Of a stretch of DNA of 64,000 bases, positions 10,183 to 20,989 are shown piece by piece. The stretch comes from Anadara kagoshimensis (lineage: Eukaryota > Mollusca > Bivalvia > Arcoida > Arcidae). The position numbers and the translations under genes are program-made. The notes under the pieces were generated by a model. It saw only the letters and a program-made list of their open reading frames with translations. It was not told the origin of the DNA and searched no databases. How positions within the stretch are numbered: the stretch's first letter is position 1; each line of letters begins with the position of its first letter. Location: the NCBI GenBank assembly GCA_021292105.1, contig CM037866.1, positions 5,307,502-5,371,501 of the forward strand, written 5' to 3'.

Positions 10183-10258
10183 TAGCCAAATCTATCTGAA
10201 GGAATAAATATCACATCTTATTCAATACTTAACAAGCCCAAAAATTAACCCATGAAAT

Positions 10259-10318
10259 ATCCAAAGAATGCATTTCACAAGAAAATAGTATCTTTGGATA
10301 ATATTTCATGGGGAGAAA
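10259..10318. repeat. Small hairpin
   Basis: CATGAAATATCCAAAGAATG and the downstream TCTTTGGATAATATTTCATG form about 18-bp imperfect arms. Function unknown; it could be a decayed palindromic MITE. Confidence 0.5.
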
Positions 10319-10507
10319 AAAGAATAAACTGTAACAATTTCATCTTTGGAATCATGTTTGGGAAATTGTTAAAAAAAGATTAAGTTATTTGGAAATTCCT
10401 GATAACAAGAATCAACTGTCAATACATAAAATTACAAAAGAATTACAATCAAAAATCAATTTCTGATACCAGAGTTATTTTGGTTTAATAGAGTAACTCA
10501 AAACTGC

Positions 10508-10711
10508 AATGTGGTTCACCGCTGTGCCACGTGATACCCTCTAACGTTTGTGCGGATCACTTATTTCCAATGGATATGGAATAACATGAGACAACGTTTT
10601 CCCGTGAAAACAACATCATTCCGGGAATCTGTGACGTTGACGTTTTCCAAAACCTTCCGCACAAACGTTAAGAGGTCCTGATCACGTGGTACAGCAGCGA
10701 ACCCCATTTTT
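10508..10711. mobile_element. MITE family C copy
   Basis: The inverted ends run from about AATGTGGTTCACCGCTGTG with CCACGTGATACC through CTAACGTTTGTGCGGA, mirrored by CCGCACAAACGTTAAGAGG through GATCACGTGGTACAGCAGC. About 200 bp, non-coding. Confidence 0.85.
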
Positions 10712-11869
10712 GAACAGTTTGACTTATCTGAAAAATTCAAGATATTAGAGTTTGAGATAACGATAATAAACTGTACATAAAATTATAATTTAAAAATACT
10801 AGTAACAATCAAATCTAGCTACATTGTACATGTACACGTAAATCAGCAGAATAGCCAGTCTATAGAAATTATAAACAAAAACATACAGTACTGACCTGTC
10901 GAAAATTGAACACTGAAGTAACAATCAAAATTTTCATTTTCATACCAAAATGGTCTGTGAAAATTAAAATTGGTTTCAACACTGATAGCTGTCAATGTAT
11001 TTGTGTTGATTATAAACTTTATTCAACTTAAACACTGTTTAAAGAGCATATTTTGTGTTTATTTATCAATGTCACTTAGCGCAAATTCAAAAATCCAATA
11101 TGGCGGCGACTGTAAACAACCACATGTAGGTCAAAAAGAATGTCGGACCGTCATTTTTGTTGGGTTTTCCGAGAGGCTTATACTTAATGGATTTTTATGA
11201 TTTTATCTTAAAATAATCATACAAAAGTGAAGAATTAAAATATATATATCCAGCAAAAAAAAAAAAAAAAAAAAATACGGACTACGGGTATGAATGCATT
11301 TCAGATCCGCATTATTTCAATGAAAACATTTCCTTTGTAACTTTCCGGGAGACCCAATCACTCAGATTAGTTTTATTCATACCTGGGATACTGTATATGG
11401 AAATTCCCGTAATTTTAGGTGAAACGAAGAATTTGATTGGCTGTCAAGGTGAAATGAGAGCGGCGCAAAATACGAAAAAATCCAACGAACGCTATAAAGC
11501 ATTCAGCATGGCTGATGCTTTAAAAAGGAGTGGAAGCATGGCTGCCAAGTGGTTAAGGTATAGAGATACAGTCCAACCTGATCAAGAAATGAATTTTTAA
11601 GAATTTTTTAAAAATATATGGTTTTATATGAAATAAAGAAGGATTTTATAAAGTGACCAAATACATCTTGCATATCTCTGTAGCTAACAAGAGGTCATGA
11701 TGAGCTTGATGATTTGGCACATATTCGTTAGCTTAGTGTTAAACTTTCTACAAGTCTGTACTGAAGATTTAAAAAAGTTAAGCAATAAAATTCTTAAGGA
11801 TAAAAACAATAACAATAATAATTCTTGACTACTATAATGGGTTAAAACTTTTATACCAAGTCCGATAAA
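10712..11869. other. Intergenic DNA without a supported gene
   Basis: Contains a poly(A) run near 11254-11274. A 67-codon ORF at 11397-11600 is less AT-biased than its surroundings (SMADALKRSGSMAAKWLRYR) but has no recognisable family, and I cannot place splice sites. It could be a fragment of an expressed sequence; not called. Confidence 0.45.
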
Positions 11870-12276
11870 AAAAAATCACCGATCACATCTTTCTTCAATA
11901 ATGTCTTAGTTTATTAGTCTTGTGACATTCTTGTTTTCAGTCTCGTCTCGCAGTCTTGTGACATCCTTAGCACTACTTTGTGTTTAGTCTTGTCTATTCG
12001 CCACTGTCTTGAGACTAGTTTTTGTCTTTTATTTGTCTATCTTAATAAGAAACACTGTATTAAGTTGTTAGCAATATCGTCTCGACACACTCATCTCATC
12101 TCTTAATTGTCTTAGCACCATTTTTTTCTTTCACGTCTCGCTATGTTATAAGCAATATATCTGATTTGTCTGTGACACTTCTCTCGTCTTTCCCAACAAG
12201 ACATGTCTCGTATTATTAGAAACATCTTCATTTTCAGTCTCGTCTTACAAAACCTGTACCACTTCTTTCGTCTCAT
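11870..12276 (-). other. Probable 3' UTR of LRRC58
   Basis: Downstream of the LRRC58 stop on the minus strand. The plus strand shows many GTCTTGTGACATTC / GTCTCGTC motifs, a degenerate purine-rich (AGAC) repeat in the transcript. Several AATAAA hexamers exist on the minus strand (for example near 11907 and 12037), and I cannot choose between them. Confidence 0.45.
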
Positions 12277-13661
12277 CTATCCCAACAAGACACGCCTCAT
12301 CATTGCCTTAGCACTGTCTTCATCATCAGTTTCTGTATCACTTTGGCACGATACGACTGGCATCTCAGTGCAGGTCGGTGAACACAAATACTGCATTAAG
12401 GGAAGCCGATATTTACCGCAAAAGTCCACAAATTTAACACTCTCTACACGTGAAGTGAAGTAAACACCTACAATATAAAAGAAATTATGAATTTTATTAC
12501 ACAAATGGCAGGTCGTACATGTAGCTAGCTCAACAGGACATGCCAAACCTTTAGGAAGACCTGACCTAACTTCCATGGTATAAGTTTGTGTGTTTAAATG
12601 GATTTGCCAGTTTTCGATGTTTCAATGTTTTTACTTTTCTTTTTTTTTTTTTTTTGGGGGGGGGGGGGTGTTATGATTTGAACAGGGACTGGTATGTTCA
12701 TTTTTTTATAAATTCAACGTTCAACATACAGTATAATCAATAAGATTGAATATTATTGGTCACGTGATTAGCCACTGCATTCAATTTTAACTTTGTAAAC
12801 AGGGCTGAGTAAAATTATACAAATAGTTTTTCGGCTGTTAAAAGTAAAAGAATAAAAGCAAGATTTAAGCATGACTTTCTGCCTTTTACATTTGTTAATG
12901 CACATCATTTAAATTACAGTCATGTACTTGGATATGGAAACACACAAGATGTTTTCACGCAAAAAATGGGGTTATTGCAGGACAAACTTTACACTAGGAA
13001 ACTCCATATGACAAGTCGTACTCAAGGGTTATAACCCCCCCAAAAAATTTAAAATATCATGCCCAAGATAACCCAAATAGACATTGTGACATGCCGTAGC
13101 CAAGGAAACCCAATGAACCATACCATACCCTAGGCAACCAATTGACGTATCGCTGGCCATTCCTTTTATGTTCTGACACTGGCCACCATCATGGTACCAA
13201 AGCAGTGTCACACCAACTAGTCTAATGATGTACTAGTGTCATCGACGTAATTAAACGGCACAATTCAGGCCAAGTATTCATTCTTCTTGTGTATAATTCA
13301 AGCATGCTGGGACTTTGTCGGAACATTGTGGGCATGGCCAGCGATCCATCAATTAGACACCAATAACAGTTACTTTACCTTTACATTTAGGGTTGACACA
13401 TCGATGAGCTGACTTCAGGTACTGTATAAGGTTCTCTGGTAAATCATTCTTATTGTATCTTACTTTTTCTATCTTTATAGTCCGACCCGCCAGTTCCATT
13501 AATGACGGCGGGTCGTGACTTAGATCCTGAACAAACTTTACGACTAATGGGTTGTTCCTGAGACTAAGTTCGATCAAGTTGAGCGCGACAAGCTCGGGTG
13601 GAAGCGTAGATAATTGGTTATTATGTAAACTTAACGACTGTAGTTTACGTAGATGGATTAA
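12277..13661 (-). CDS. LRRC58: Leucine-rich repeat-containing protein 58, last two exons (5' partial)
   Basis: Two exons are visible. The first, 13379-13661, enters from the gap and ends AAAG|GTAAAG. The last, 12277-12467, begins after TTGTAG and ends at TAG (12277-12279). The phases agree, splitting a Gly codon. The product has an LRR pair (LRKLQSLSLHNNQLSTLP, then LIELSLRNNPLVVKFVQDL). It then reads into the LRRC58-specific tail with two cysteine pairs (CVNPKC, and FCGKYRLPLMQYLCSPTC), an acidic DTETDDEDS stretch, and the terminus MMRRVLLG. Order, spacing and C-terminus match my recollection of vertebrate LRRC58, so the call is firm. The cysteine pairs may bind zinc (inference). Earlier repeats must be in or beyond the gap. 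The function of LRRC58 cannot be read from this sequence. Confidence 0.93.
12468..13378 (-). other. Intron of LRRC58
   Basis: Bounded by donor GTAAAG at 13378 and an acceptor TTGTAG at 12468-12473 on the minus strand. It contains a T-run joined to a G-run near 12640-12668 and a family D MITE at its 5' side. Confidence 0.85.
13141..13352. mobile_element. MITE family D copy (decayed)
   Basis: Shares GTTCTGACACTGGCC, GGTACCAAAGCAG, GCACAATTCAGG and TTTGTCGGAACAT with the copy at 16706-16910. The right end GTGGGCATGGCCAGCGATCC is the inverse of a degenerated left end. Confidence 0.75.
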
Positions 13662-14661
13662 NNNNNNNNNNNNNNNNNNNNNNNNNNNNNNNNNNNNNNN
13701 NNNNNNNNNNNNNNNNNNNNNNNNNNNNNNNNNNNNNNNNNNNNNNNNNNNNNNNNNNNNNNNNNNNNNNNNNNNNNNNNNNNNNNNNNNNNNNNNNNNN
13801 NNNNNNNNNNNNNNNNNNNNNNNNNNNNNNNNNNNNNNNNNNNNNNNNNNNNNNNNNNNNNNNNNNNNNNNNNNNNNNNNNNNNNNNNNNNNNNNNNNNN
13901 NNNNNNNNNNNNNNNNNNNNNNNNNNNNNNNNNNNNNNNNNNNNNNNNNNNNNNNNNNNNNNNNNNNNNNNNNNNNNNNNNNNNNNNNNNNNNNNNNNNN
14001 NNNNNNNNNNNNNNNNNNNNNNNNNNNNNNNNNNNNNNNNNNNNNNNNNNNNNNNNNNNNNNNNNNNNNNNNNNNNNNNNNNNNNNNNNNNNNNNNNNNN
14101 NNNNNNNNNNNNNNNNNNNNNNNNNNNNNNNNNNNNNNNNNNNNNNNNNNNNNNNNNNNNNNNNNNNNNNNNNNNNNNNNNNNNNNNNNNNNNNNNNNNN
14201 NNNNNNNNNNNNNNNNNNNNNNNNNNNNNNNNNNNNNNNNNNNNNNNNNNNNNNNNNNNNNNNNNNNNNNNNNNNNNNNNNNNNNNNNNNNNNNNNNNNN
14301 NNNNNNNNNNNNNNNNNNNNNNNNNNNNNNNNNNNNNNNNNNNNNNNNNNNNNNNNNNNNNNNNNNNNNNNNNNNNNNNNNNNNNNNNNNNNNNNNNNNN
14401 NNNNNNNNNNNNNNNNNNNNNNNNNNNNNNNNNNNNNNNNNNNNNNNNNNNNNNNNNNNNNNNNNNNNNNNNNNNNNNNNNNNNNNNNNNNNNNNNNNNN
14501 NNNNNNNNNNNNNNNNNNNNNNNNNNNNNNNNNNNNNNNNNNNNNNNNNNNNNNNNNNNNNNNNNNNNNNNNNNNNNNNNNNNNNNNNNNNNNNNNNNNN
14601 NNNNNNNNNNNNNNNNNNNNNNNNNNNNNNNNNNNNNNNNNNNNNNNNNNNNNNNNNNNNN
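13662..14661. other. Assembly gap, exactly 1000 N
   Basis: The round length suggests a placeholder rather than a measured size. It truncates the LRRC58 exon on its left, and a long (TC)n tract begins on its right. Long ORFs that appear to span it are artefacts. Confidence 0.98.
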
Positions 14662-14675
14662 ATGTACAAGTAATG

Positions 14676-14677
<2 letters not shown>

Positions 14678-14743
<66 letters not shown>
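14678..14743. repeat. (TC)n(TG)n compound microsatellite
   Basis: About 26 TC dinucleotides followed by 7 TG dinucleotides, next to the assembly gap. Confidence 0.97.
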
Positions 14744-15008
14744 AACTTTATTATCCCATATCTCTTCAATTTCCCCTCGATCACTTACTCTCCTTGTGTT
14801 TTCCTCCATTCCTCTGTCTCCAATGATTTCAAATACGCTATTTATTCAAAATTCAAAATACAATAAAATAAACTGACCGCCTGGATATAAGCGAAGTATC
14901 TTCACTAGGCGGTGAAACTAATCAAAAACAAACACAACTGTCCAAGTCAAATCCACAGGTAAACACTGGCAAATTATGTTAAACACGTGAACTTCCACCA
15001 AGAAATTG

Positions 15009-15273
15009 GGCCTGGTCCCAGTTTCCCAATCGTTCCTTAGCTAAGATTTTTCTTAACTTAAATTTAGCAATTTTGCTAATCTCTTTTAGAACGACTGATA
15101 AATATTGTTGTCAAAACTTAATGCAAATATTTTTTTCTAGAAGTGATCTTAAAAATGACACCTTAAATTCTTGAAAATAACGAAAATTAACGAAATTATA
15201 AAGATTAGAAATGTTGCAGGATTAAAGTTAAGAAAACTCTTAGCTAAAGAATGATTGTGAAACCGGACCTGGT
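15009..15273. mobile_element. MITE family A copy
   Basis: CAGTTTCCCAATCGTTCCTT at the left is mirrored by AAGAATGATTGTGAAACCGG at the right, with TTAACTTAAATTTAGC / AAAGTTAAGAAAACTCTT inside. Confidence 0.82.
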
Positions 15274-15288
15274 CCTTATCTCCTGTTT

Positions 15289-15590
15289 AGCTAGCTACAA
15301 CCCCCTAGTATATAATTAAAATTGGGAAAGAAAAGAACATGGAACTATGGGATGTCAAATTATATATATAAGTAAGGTATTCCACTTCTCTCATGTTTCT
15401 TCGTATTTTTTCTAGGCTTGGGTTCCCATACTTTATGCTACGGAAGGGTAAGCACCTCCTGTTTAGCTAGCTACACCCCCTAGAATGTGATTACAATTGG
15501 GAAAGAAAAGAATATGGGACTTTGGGATGTTAAATTATAGTTATTATACTCCTCTCATTTTTCTTCATATTTTTTAGGCTTGGGTTCCGA
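15289..15590 (+). repeat. 162-bp tandem duplication carrying a splice acceptor
   Basis: Two copies of an R1-derived block (CTCCTGTTTAGCTAGCTACA, then GGGAAAGAAAAGAA) run into TTCTTC(G/A)TATTTTTTCTAGGCTTGGGTTCC. The upstream AG at 15414-15415 and the one used by the EGF exon at 15576-15577 are 162 bp apart. The upstream copy keeps only the first few exon codons before diverging after CCCATAC. Confidence 0.8.
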
Positions 15591-15721
15591 TACTTCAAAC
15601 AGATGTTCTGATAACAAAGGCGGATGTTCTGAAATATGTCTTCCAAAACCGGGAAGGGAATGGATATGCGCATGCTCAGATGACTCCGTTTTGCAAGCGG
15701 ATGGATCTTCTTGCAAGAAAA
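15578..15721 (+). CDS. Single EGF-like exon of an LDL-receptor/LRP-type protein
   Basis: The exon follows a pyrimidine-rich TTTTTTAG acceptor and ends AAGAAAA|GTAAGTTT. It is 144 bp with 2 bases, 47 codons and 1 base, a symmetric phase 1-1 exon typical of shuffled extracellular modules. The peptide has six cysteines: RCSDNKGGC, SEIC, then LPKPGREWICAC and DGSSC. The NKGGCSEICLPKPG pattern is that of EGF modules found after YWTD propellers in LRP and LDL-receptor proteins, or of other cysteine-rich secreted proteins. No companion exon (YWTD, LDLa or transmembrane) was found nearby on this strand. It is either one exon of a large-intron gene or a relic. No in-frame stop or damage is visible. 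Confidence 0.8.
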
Positions 15722-15924
15722 GTAAGTTTACTTTAGTTCTTGAAGAAAACTGTACATCAGATGAAACGACATTACAGTTAGCCCCTGCTAACATCTTTTA
15801 TGCTGTAACGTATCAGATATTAGTAACAGCGACCTACATAATTGACCTTTTGACATCAAACACAATACCTCATAAGAGCATATTATTTTAGAAATTATTT
15901 CAAAATTTCTTAGACTCTATTTCT

Positions 15925-16175
15925 GTTGTTAAATATCCCCATGCTCCTTTCATTGTCAATTTTAATTTACCACCTGACAGGTGTAGCTGGATATTTTTGG
16001 CGTCCCATACTTTTGTGTTTACACTGTCGTTCTCAACGTGCTAAACAGGAGATACTTGCCCTTCCGGAACACCTGCCTAATATCGCTGGTCTAAGTTCAC
16101 GTGTTTAACCTTATATATCAGTTTCAAAGTTTTTACTTTGCGTAGGATTGTGATTTGGACATTGATTAGTATGTT
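15925..16175 (+). mobile_element. Repeat family R1 copy
   Basis: Contains CAGGTGTAGCTGGATATTTT, GTGCTAAACAGGAGATACTT, a GCCCTTCCGGAACACCTGCC segment and ATTGATTAGTATGTTTG, aligned in order with the 3640 and 18395 copies. Confidence 0.65.
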
Positions 16176-16416
16176 TGTTCTTGCTTTGAACAAAGGTCAG
16201 CACCGAAACAACACATATATAGCGATAGAAAAACATGATGTTCAAAACATCAACAATGTGTGTTGCAATGTAACATCACCGGGTTTGACCAGTTACTCTA
16301 TCTGATGGTTTGTTAAAATTGTAAATTTATACAAATAAGGTATAAGTATTGATTATTCTCCGTTGGTTTTTCCAATTCTAGTCTGAGCACTTCTGATGCG
16401 GAAATTGTTTCTAAAA

Positions 16417-16676
16417 GGCCCCGGTTTCACAATCATTATTCCTTCGCTAAGATTTTCCTTAACTTGAATTTAGCAAATTTTAGTAATCTCTTTTGTAACT
16501 ACTGATGAATATTCTTATCAAAACTAAATGCAAATGTTTTAATCTAGAAATGATCTTAATTTTGACACCTTAAATTCCTGAATATCTTGCAAATTAACAA
16601 GATTTTAAAGATTAGAAATTTTGCGTGATTAAGTTAAGGAAAATCTTAGCCAAGGAATGATTATGAAACCGGGGGC
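16417..16676. mobile_element. MITE family A copy
   Basis: GGCCCCGGTTTCACAATCAT at the left and AGGAATGATTATGAAACCGG at the right, about 260 bp apart. Confidence 0.88.
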
Positions 16677-16705
16677 AGTGCTGAAAAATTAAAACAGGAA
16701 AATTA

Positions 16706-16910
16706 ACCTACATATCACCGGCCACGCCCACAATGTTCTGACACTGGCCGCCATTACGGTACCAAAGCAGCGTTACGGCAACTAATGACGTTCTAGTGTC
16801 AGTGACGTCATTAAATCGCACAATTCAGGTCGAGTTTTTATTCTTTTTGCGTGTAATTCAAGCATGTCGACCCTTTGTCGGAACATAGTGGGCGTGGCCG
16901 GCGATCCACT
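16706..16910. mobile_element. MITE family D copy
   Basis: The ends CCGGCCACGCCCACAATGTT and GAACATAGTGGGCGTGGCCG are inverted repeats of about 25 bp. The interior has TGACGTCATTAAATCGC and matches the decayed copy in the LRRC58 intron. Confidence 0.85.
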
Positions 16911-17830
16911 ACGCCGGTATCTCTGTTGGAGGACTAAGCATTCACGAGTAGGCGATACAAATTATCGTTGGATTAACATTGTTCATCAAAATTATCTGTT
17001 TCCTAAATTTTTAAATTTCTCAAATAACTACAGTATTTCCACTAATTCAGTGCACACAGAAAATTCAAGAATAAAGTATTTTCCAACAAACTCACAAAAA
17101 ATTGTCAAAACTTAATATAAAATGTACTTACCTAATAGGAAAAAATATTTTTCATTCATGAAAAAGTGAACTTAATTCTGTACATAGAGCAATCTTTGAA
17201 CTTTTTAACAAAACAACAAATATGACTGTCAAAATTATTCCTTCTGTACCTTTTTACTTGGAACGACTATAAACGTTATGTCATATATTTATGATGATCA
17301 CACCCGGAAAAACCCCGAACAACAATGACCTACCTGACCCTAAGACTAAATGACCTGATGTAACTTTGAATGAGGCCAATTTTGGTGTATAAACCTGATA
17401 AAATTTACAGAAATTTTGCAAAATTTCTCTATGAAGAGGAGAACTGAACAATAGTGTTTTTAATCAAAAATATAGTTTGGTTAGGTTAGTGCATTTTAAA
17501 TGCATTTTATTGATAGTTGAATGGAAACATTTTCAATTTAAAAAATAAATAATAAAAAAACATGTGCACTCAGTTTATGGAAATACAGTGAGCAAAGCTT
17601 AATCGTTCGAAGTGTTGCCTTAGACGCATTTGGTAAAATAAAATTCGGGTTTTTTTTTTTTTTAAATATTTTTCTCATTCCAACATTCTAAAATATTTAG
17701 ATTTCCATAGTTTCTTTCCGAGAACTATTGATAAGGAATTTGATTCCAAAATGGTCGTCTAGTGCTGTAAAATTAAAAGTATTAGTAATAATTATGAGGT
17801 GAAAACCGACACAAAACACGAAGCCTTTGT
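16911..17830. other. AT-rich intergenic DNA, nothing recognised
   Basis: Poly(T) near 17650. No supported coding segment or structured repeat. Confidence 0.6.
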
Positions 17831-17835
17831 TCCTG

Positions 17836-18360
17836 GCTCCAGTATCACAGTCATTCCTTAGCTGAGACCTGTTAACCCTCTTGCTGCCAAATTAATTTTC
17901 AACGCAATGTTGGCAGTTCCAAATTGAAGTTCACAATGCGAAATATGATGTCAACAATAAATTATGACGTCAGACGCGCTTGTCATATGTCATCATTTGT
18001 TAATTGTAGATTATAATCTGCATAGTCAACATTTTGCATTTTTGCTTACTTTTCAAAAGATTATGAGTATCTCTTGGTCTTTTAACCAAGAGTTGTCAAT
18101 TCCATTGAAAGACATATGTGTGTCGTATGGCAGGCTGTCGGTAGAGTACACACATGTCCATTTGGAAGCAAGAGGGTTAACTTAACTCTGGCAAAGTTAA
18201 GATCTTAATGCTTTTGAGAATTGTATAGATATTTTAGTATTTAATGTGTTATTTTGAAAATCACTTATAACATCTGCACTCAGTTTCGTAAAAAATACAC
18301 ATTCATAGTTCCAACAGAGATTGTCAAAATTTGTTAAGTAACGAGTGTGAAACTGGAGCT
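17836..18360. mobile_element. MITE family A copy split by a piggyBac-like element
   Basis: Left end CAGTATCACAGTCATTCCTT with GCTGAG. The right part starts CTCTGGCAAAGTTAAG and ends GAGTGTGAAACTGGAGC. The insertion at 17872-18180 separates them. Confidence 0.7.
17872..18180. mobile_element. piggyBac-like MITE with TTAA target duplication
   Basis: TTAA at 17872-17875 is followed by CCCTCTTGCTGCCAAAT. The other end, ATTTGGAAGCAAGAGGG, is followed by TTAA at 18177-18180. A CCCT-type inverted end with a TTAA duplication is the piggyBac superfamily signature (family knowledge). About 301 bp, no transposase. Confidence 0.8.
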
Positions 18361-18394
18361 TGATTTCAACTCCTCTGTAATGTTGTAGTGCCAC

Positions 18395-18645
18395 AGTATT
18401 GTTCTCTGTGTCCAGAATTGCCCTGGATATATTTGACGTCCCATAGTTCCATGTTCATTTCACACAATTGTGATTACACACGTGGCGGGTGTAGCTAGTT
18501 AAACAGGAGGTGCTTACCCTTCCGGAGCACCCGGTCTCATTTCCCTGGTGGAAGTTCACGTGTCTAACCTAACTTGTCAGTTCCAAAGTGTTTACTTTGC
18601 TTCTGGATTGTGATTCGGACATGGATTAGTATGTTTGTTTTTGAT
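18395..18645 (+). mobile_element. Repeat family R1 copy
   Basis: Very similar to the 3640 copy: CTGGATATATTTGACGTCCC, GGGTGTAGCTAGTTAAACAG, CTTACCCTTCCGGAGCACC, ATGGATTAGTATGTTTG. Confidence 0.75.
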
Positions 18646-19029
18646 ATTACCATCCCGCCCCTAATCCATTCACCCCCGTGTTTCAGGATCTCTTGATTAT
18701 GTGATGTTATTAACTGTGAATTTTTTTTTAAATTGTAGGCCCGATTAATGCAGTTGGATAGTTTGCATAGCGACCGACTAGTCGAAATTTTTTTATATTT
18801 TTTATTTATGAGTAATTAAAATCTCTTAACATGAAACCATTCGTACCTCTATACAGGACTGGTCTTATTCAGTCTCAACAAGACAACTTAATCACCAACA
18901 ATTTAAGGAAGTCAGCCCAGGCTTCGGTTTAAATTACAATCATACCTTAACTTAGAGTTTTCTTAACATATATCTGGCTAATTTGAAAGAGTAATAATTT
19001 TGGTTAAGATATTTAATATTTTAATGTGT

Positions 19030-19225
19030 CATTGGTACCAGTTTCACAATTATTCCTTAACTAAGATTTTTCTTACCTTAAATCTGGTAAATTTGAAATG
19101 TTAATAATTTGGGGTATTAAGATATTTAGGAATATAAGGTTTAATGGGGCCAGTTTCACAATCATTTCTTAGCTAAGATTTCCCATGACGTATATTTCGC
19201 AAATTTTGTCAATCTCTGTTGAAAT
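19030..19225. mobile_element. Two partial MITE family A copies in direct orientation
   Basis: CCAGTTTCACAATTATTCCT at 19037 and CCAGTTTCACAATCATTTCT at about 19150 are both left ends; neither has a matching right end. Confidence 0.6.
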
Positions 19226-19302
19226 TAGTTGGTGAACATTTTTGACGAAACTAAATGCCGATTGCCTTGGCTGCTATCTGATACATGTTTTACTATCAGA
19301 GT

Positions 19303-19730
19303 GGGTCTGTTTGTGGCAGTGAAGTTACGCATTTTTCTATAGAAAATCAAATGAATCTAAATAAAAATTGATGTTATTCACTTGCTTGTGCCTAGTCGTA
19401 ACTGAAAATCTGTATGCGCATCCGCGATTGTCATAGATTATTTCTGCAGAAAAGAAAATGTTGGCACTATGGGGATTTTACATGGCGGAAATGACGATGT
19501 TGACACCGGAAGTGATGTTATTGGTGATGTTTTACGTCATATGCGCAACAGGGTCCGCCATTTGCCTGGTTTTTCATCATATTAAATACCCATAGCGCCA
19601 GCGTTTTGCTCTGTGCAGAAATATTCTACGCTAATCACGGATGCGCATAGAAATTTTTATTCAGATTTATTTAGTTTTCTATGGAAAAAAGCGTAACTTT
19701 ACTGTCACAAACAGACCGGCTCTGACAGTA
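19303..19730. mobile_element. Foldback element with about 80-bp inverted ends
   Basis: GGGTCTGTTTGTGGCAGTGA through TTCTATAGAAAATCAAATGA and AATAAAAATT is mirrored by AATTTTTATTCAGATTTATT through GTAACTTTACTGTCACAAAC and AGACC. The middle is non-coding. Confidence 0.8.
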
Positions 19731-19834
19731 GTTGTATTATTTCTTTTGTTTACAGTAATTATTACAATATTGGTCTTTTACGTTTGCATGGTTCTGCCAC
19801 ACTATTTATATTTACATAATTTTATTCATGGCGA

Positions 19835-19940
19835 GAATAGCTAGCTAGGAAGGGGCTTACCCTTCCGGAGCACCTAGCCTAACTTCCCTGGTTAAAGTTC
19901 ATATGTTATCCAGTTTTCAAAGTTTTTAACTTTCCTTTTG
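19835..19940 (+). mobile_element. Partial R1 copy
   Basis: GAATAGCTAGCTAGGAAGGG then CTTACCCTTCCGGAGCACC and a TTCAAAGTTTTTAACTTTCC tail. Confidence 0.55.
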
Positions 19941-20524
19941 AACATGGGCGGGTGTTTGATTGGAGTAGATTGTATGCCTTAGTTTCATTATTTCGCTTTG
20001 TTGTAACTAGAAATCGCTGTGCTAAATCTCGAACACCATTAAATATTAAAAATGTTGCGGCTATGGGAATTTTACTAATTTTAAAATGATGTAAACTTTA
20101 GATATACTTCGGTGTTGTAAGTCGTATGTCATTCGACTGATTTTGTGACTAGTAAGATCAACATAGTGGCAACGTTTTACTAAGGTCATGGGGGTATGGA
20201 CAAAGCGATTTCTCGCTTCGACTAGGCACAAGTGAAAGAAAAATACTGAAGTTTTGACAGTATAGAGTATAGATTAAAGAAACTTCACAATGACCAAACA
20301 CAAACAAACCGGTCCATGGTCAAATCACAGTACCAAAAGCAAACTAAAAAGTTTGAAAACTGGAAAATTTTGTTAAACACGTTTAAGGTTGTATTTTTAA
20401 ATATCTGTCTATTGCCAACATTAAAAGAATGGTTAAAACTTCCAAACTTTTAATCAAAAACATACCAAATCCACGTACAAATCACAGTCAAATAAAAACT
20501 TAAAACTAACAAACACATGAACAT

Positions 20525-20850
20525 AGTCCACCAGAGAAGTGAGGTCATGTGCTCTGGATGAGTAAGCATCCCCTGTTTAGCTAGATACACCCGCCACGTG
20601 TGTAATCAAAATTGAGAGTGAAAGGAAGGTGGAACTATGGGACATTAAATATATCCATGGCAATCATGGACACACAACACGTGATATTGTCACAATATTG
20701 TGACGACTTTGATAAGCCTAGTAAGACTGGGTGCTCCCGAAGGATAAGCCCCTCCTGTTTAGCAAACTACATCCAACACGTGTAAAATCAAAATGAAAGG
20801 AACATGGAACTATGGGAGTCGAACGTTAAATCCATCCAGGGCAATTTGTG
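20525..20850 (-). mobile_element. Two adjacent R1 copies on the minus strand
   Basis: CCCTGTTTAGCTAGATACAC with CCGCCACGTGTGTAATC, and again TCCTGTTTAGCAAACTACAT, each followed by AACTATGGGA and a TTAAATATATCC-type segment: the R1 consensus in reverse. Confidence 0.65.
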
Positions 20851-20989
20851 ATGAAGACAATTAAACATGAGTCAGAAAGTTACAAGAAAAATAAATTATA
20901 AAGATTGAAGAATTTTATTGGACATAATATTTCATATCATGATGGGTACAAAACAATAGGAGAAATAAAACAAATATCCACAAACATGC

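Noticed and set aside
11397..11600. 67-codon ORF with balanced composition
   Set aside because: Suggestive, but no recognisable motif and no splice context; too short to support.
12277..12576. Independent 99-codon gene starting MEVRSGLPKG
   Set aside because: Only the part from 12467 down is coding, as the last LRRC58 exon; the upstream codons are intron.
13353..14809. Several ORFs of about 370-440 codons spanning the gap
   Set aside because: They are long only because N is read as an open codon. Only the LRRC58 exon part left of the gap is real.
14673..14876. SLSLSLSL... ORF
   Set aside because: Translation of the (TC)n microsatellite.
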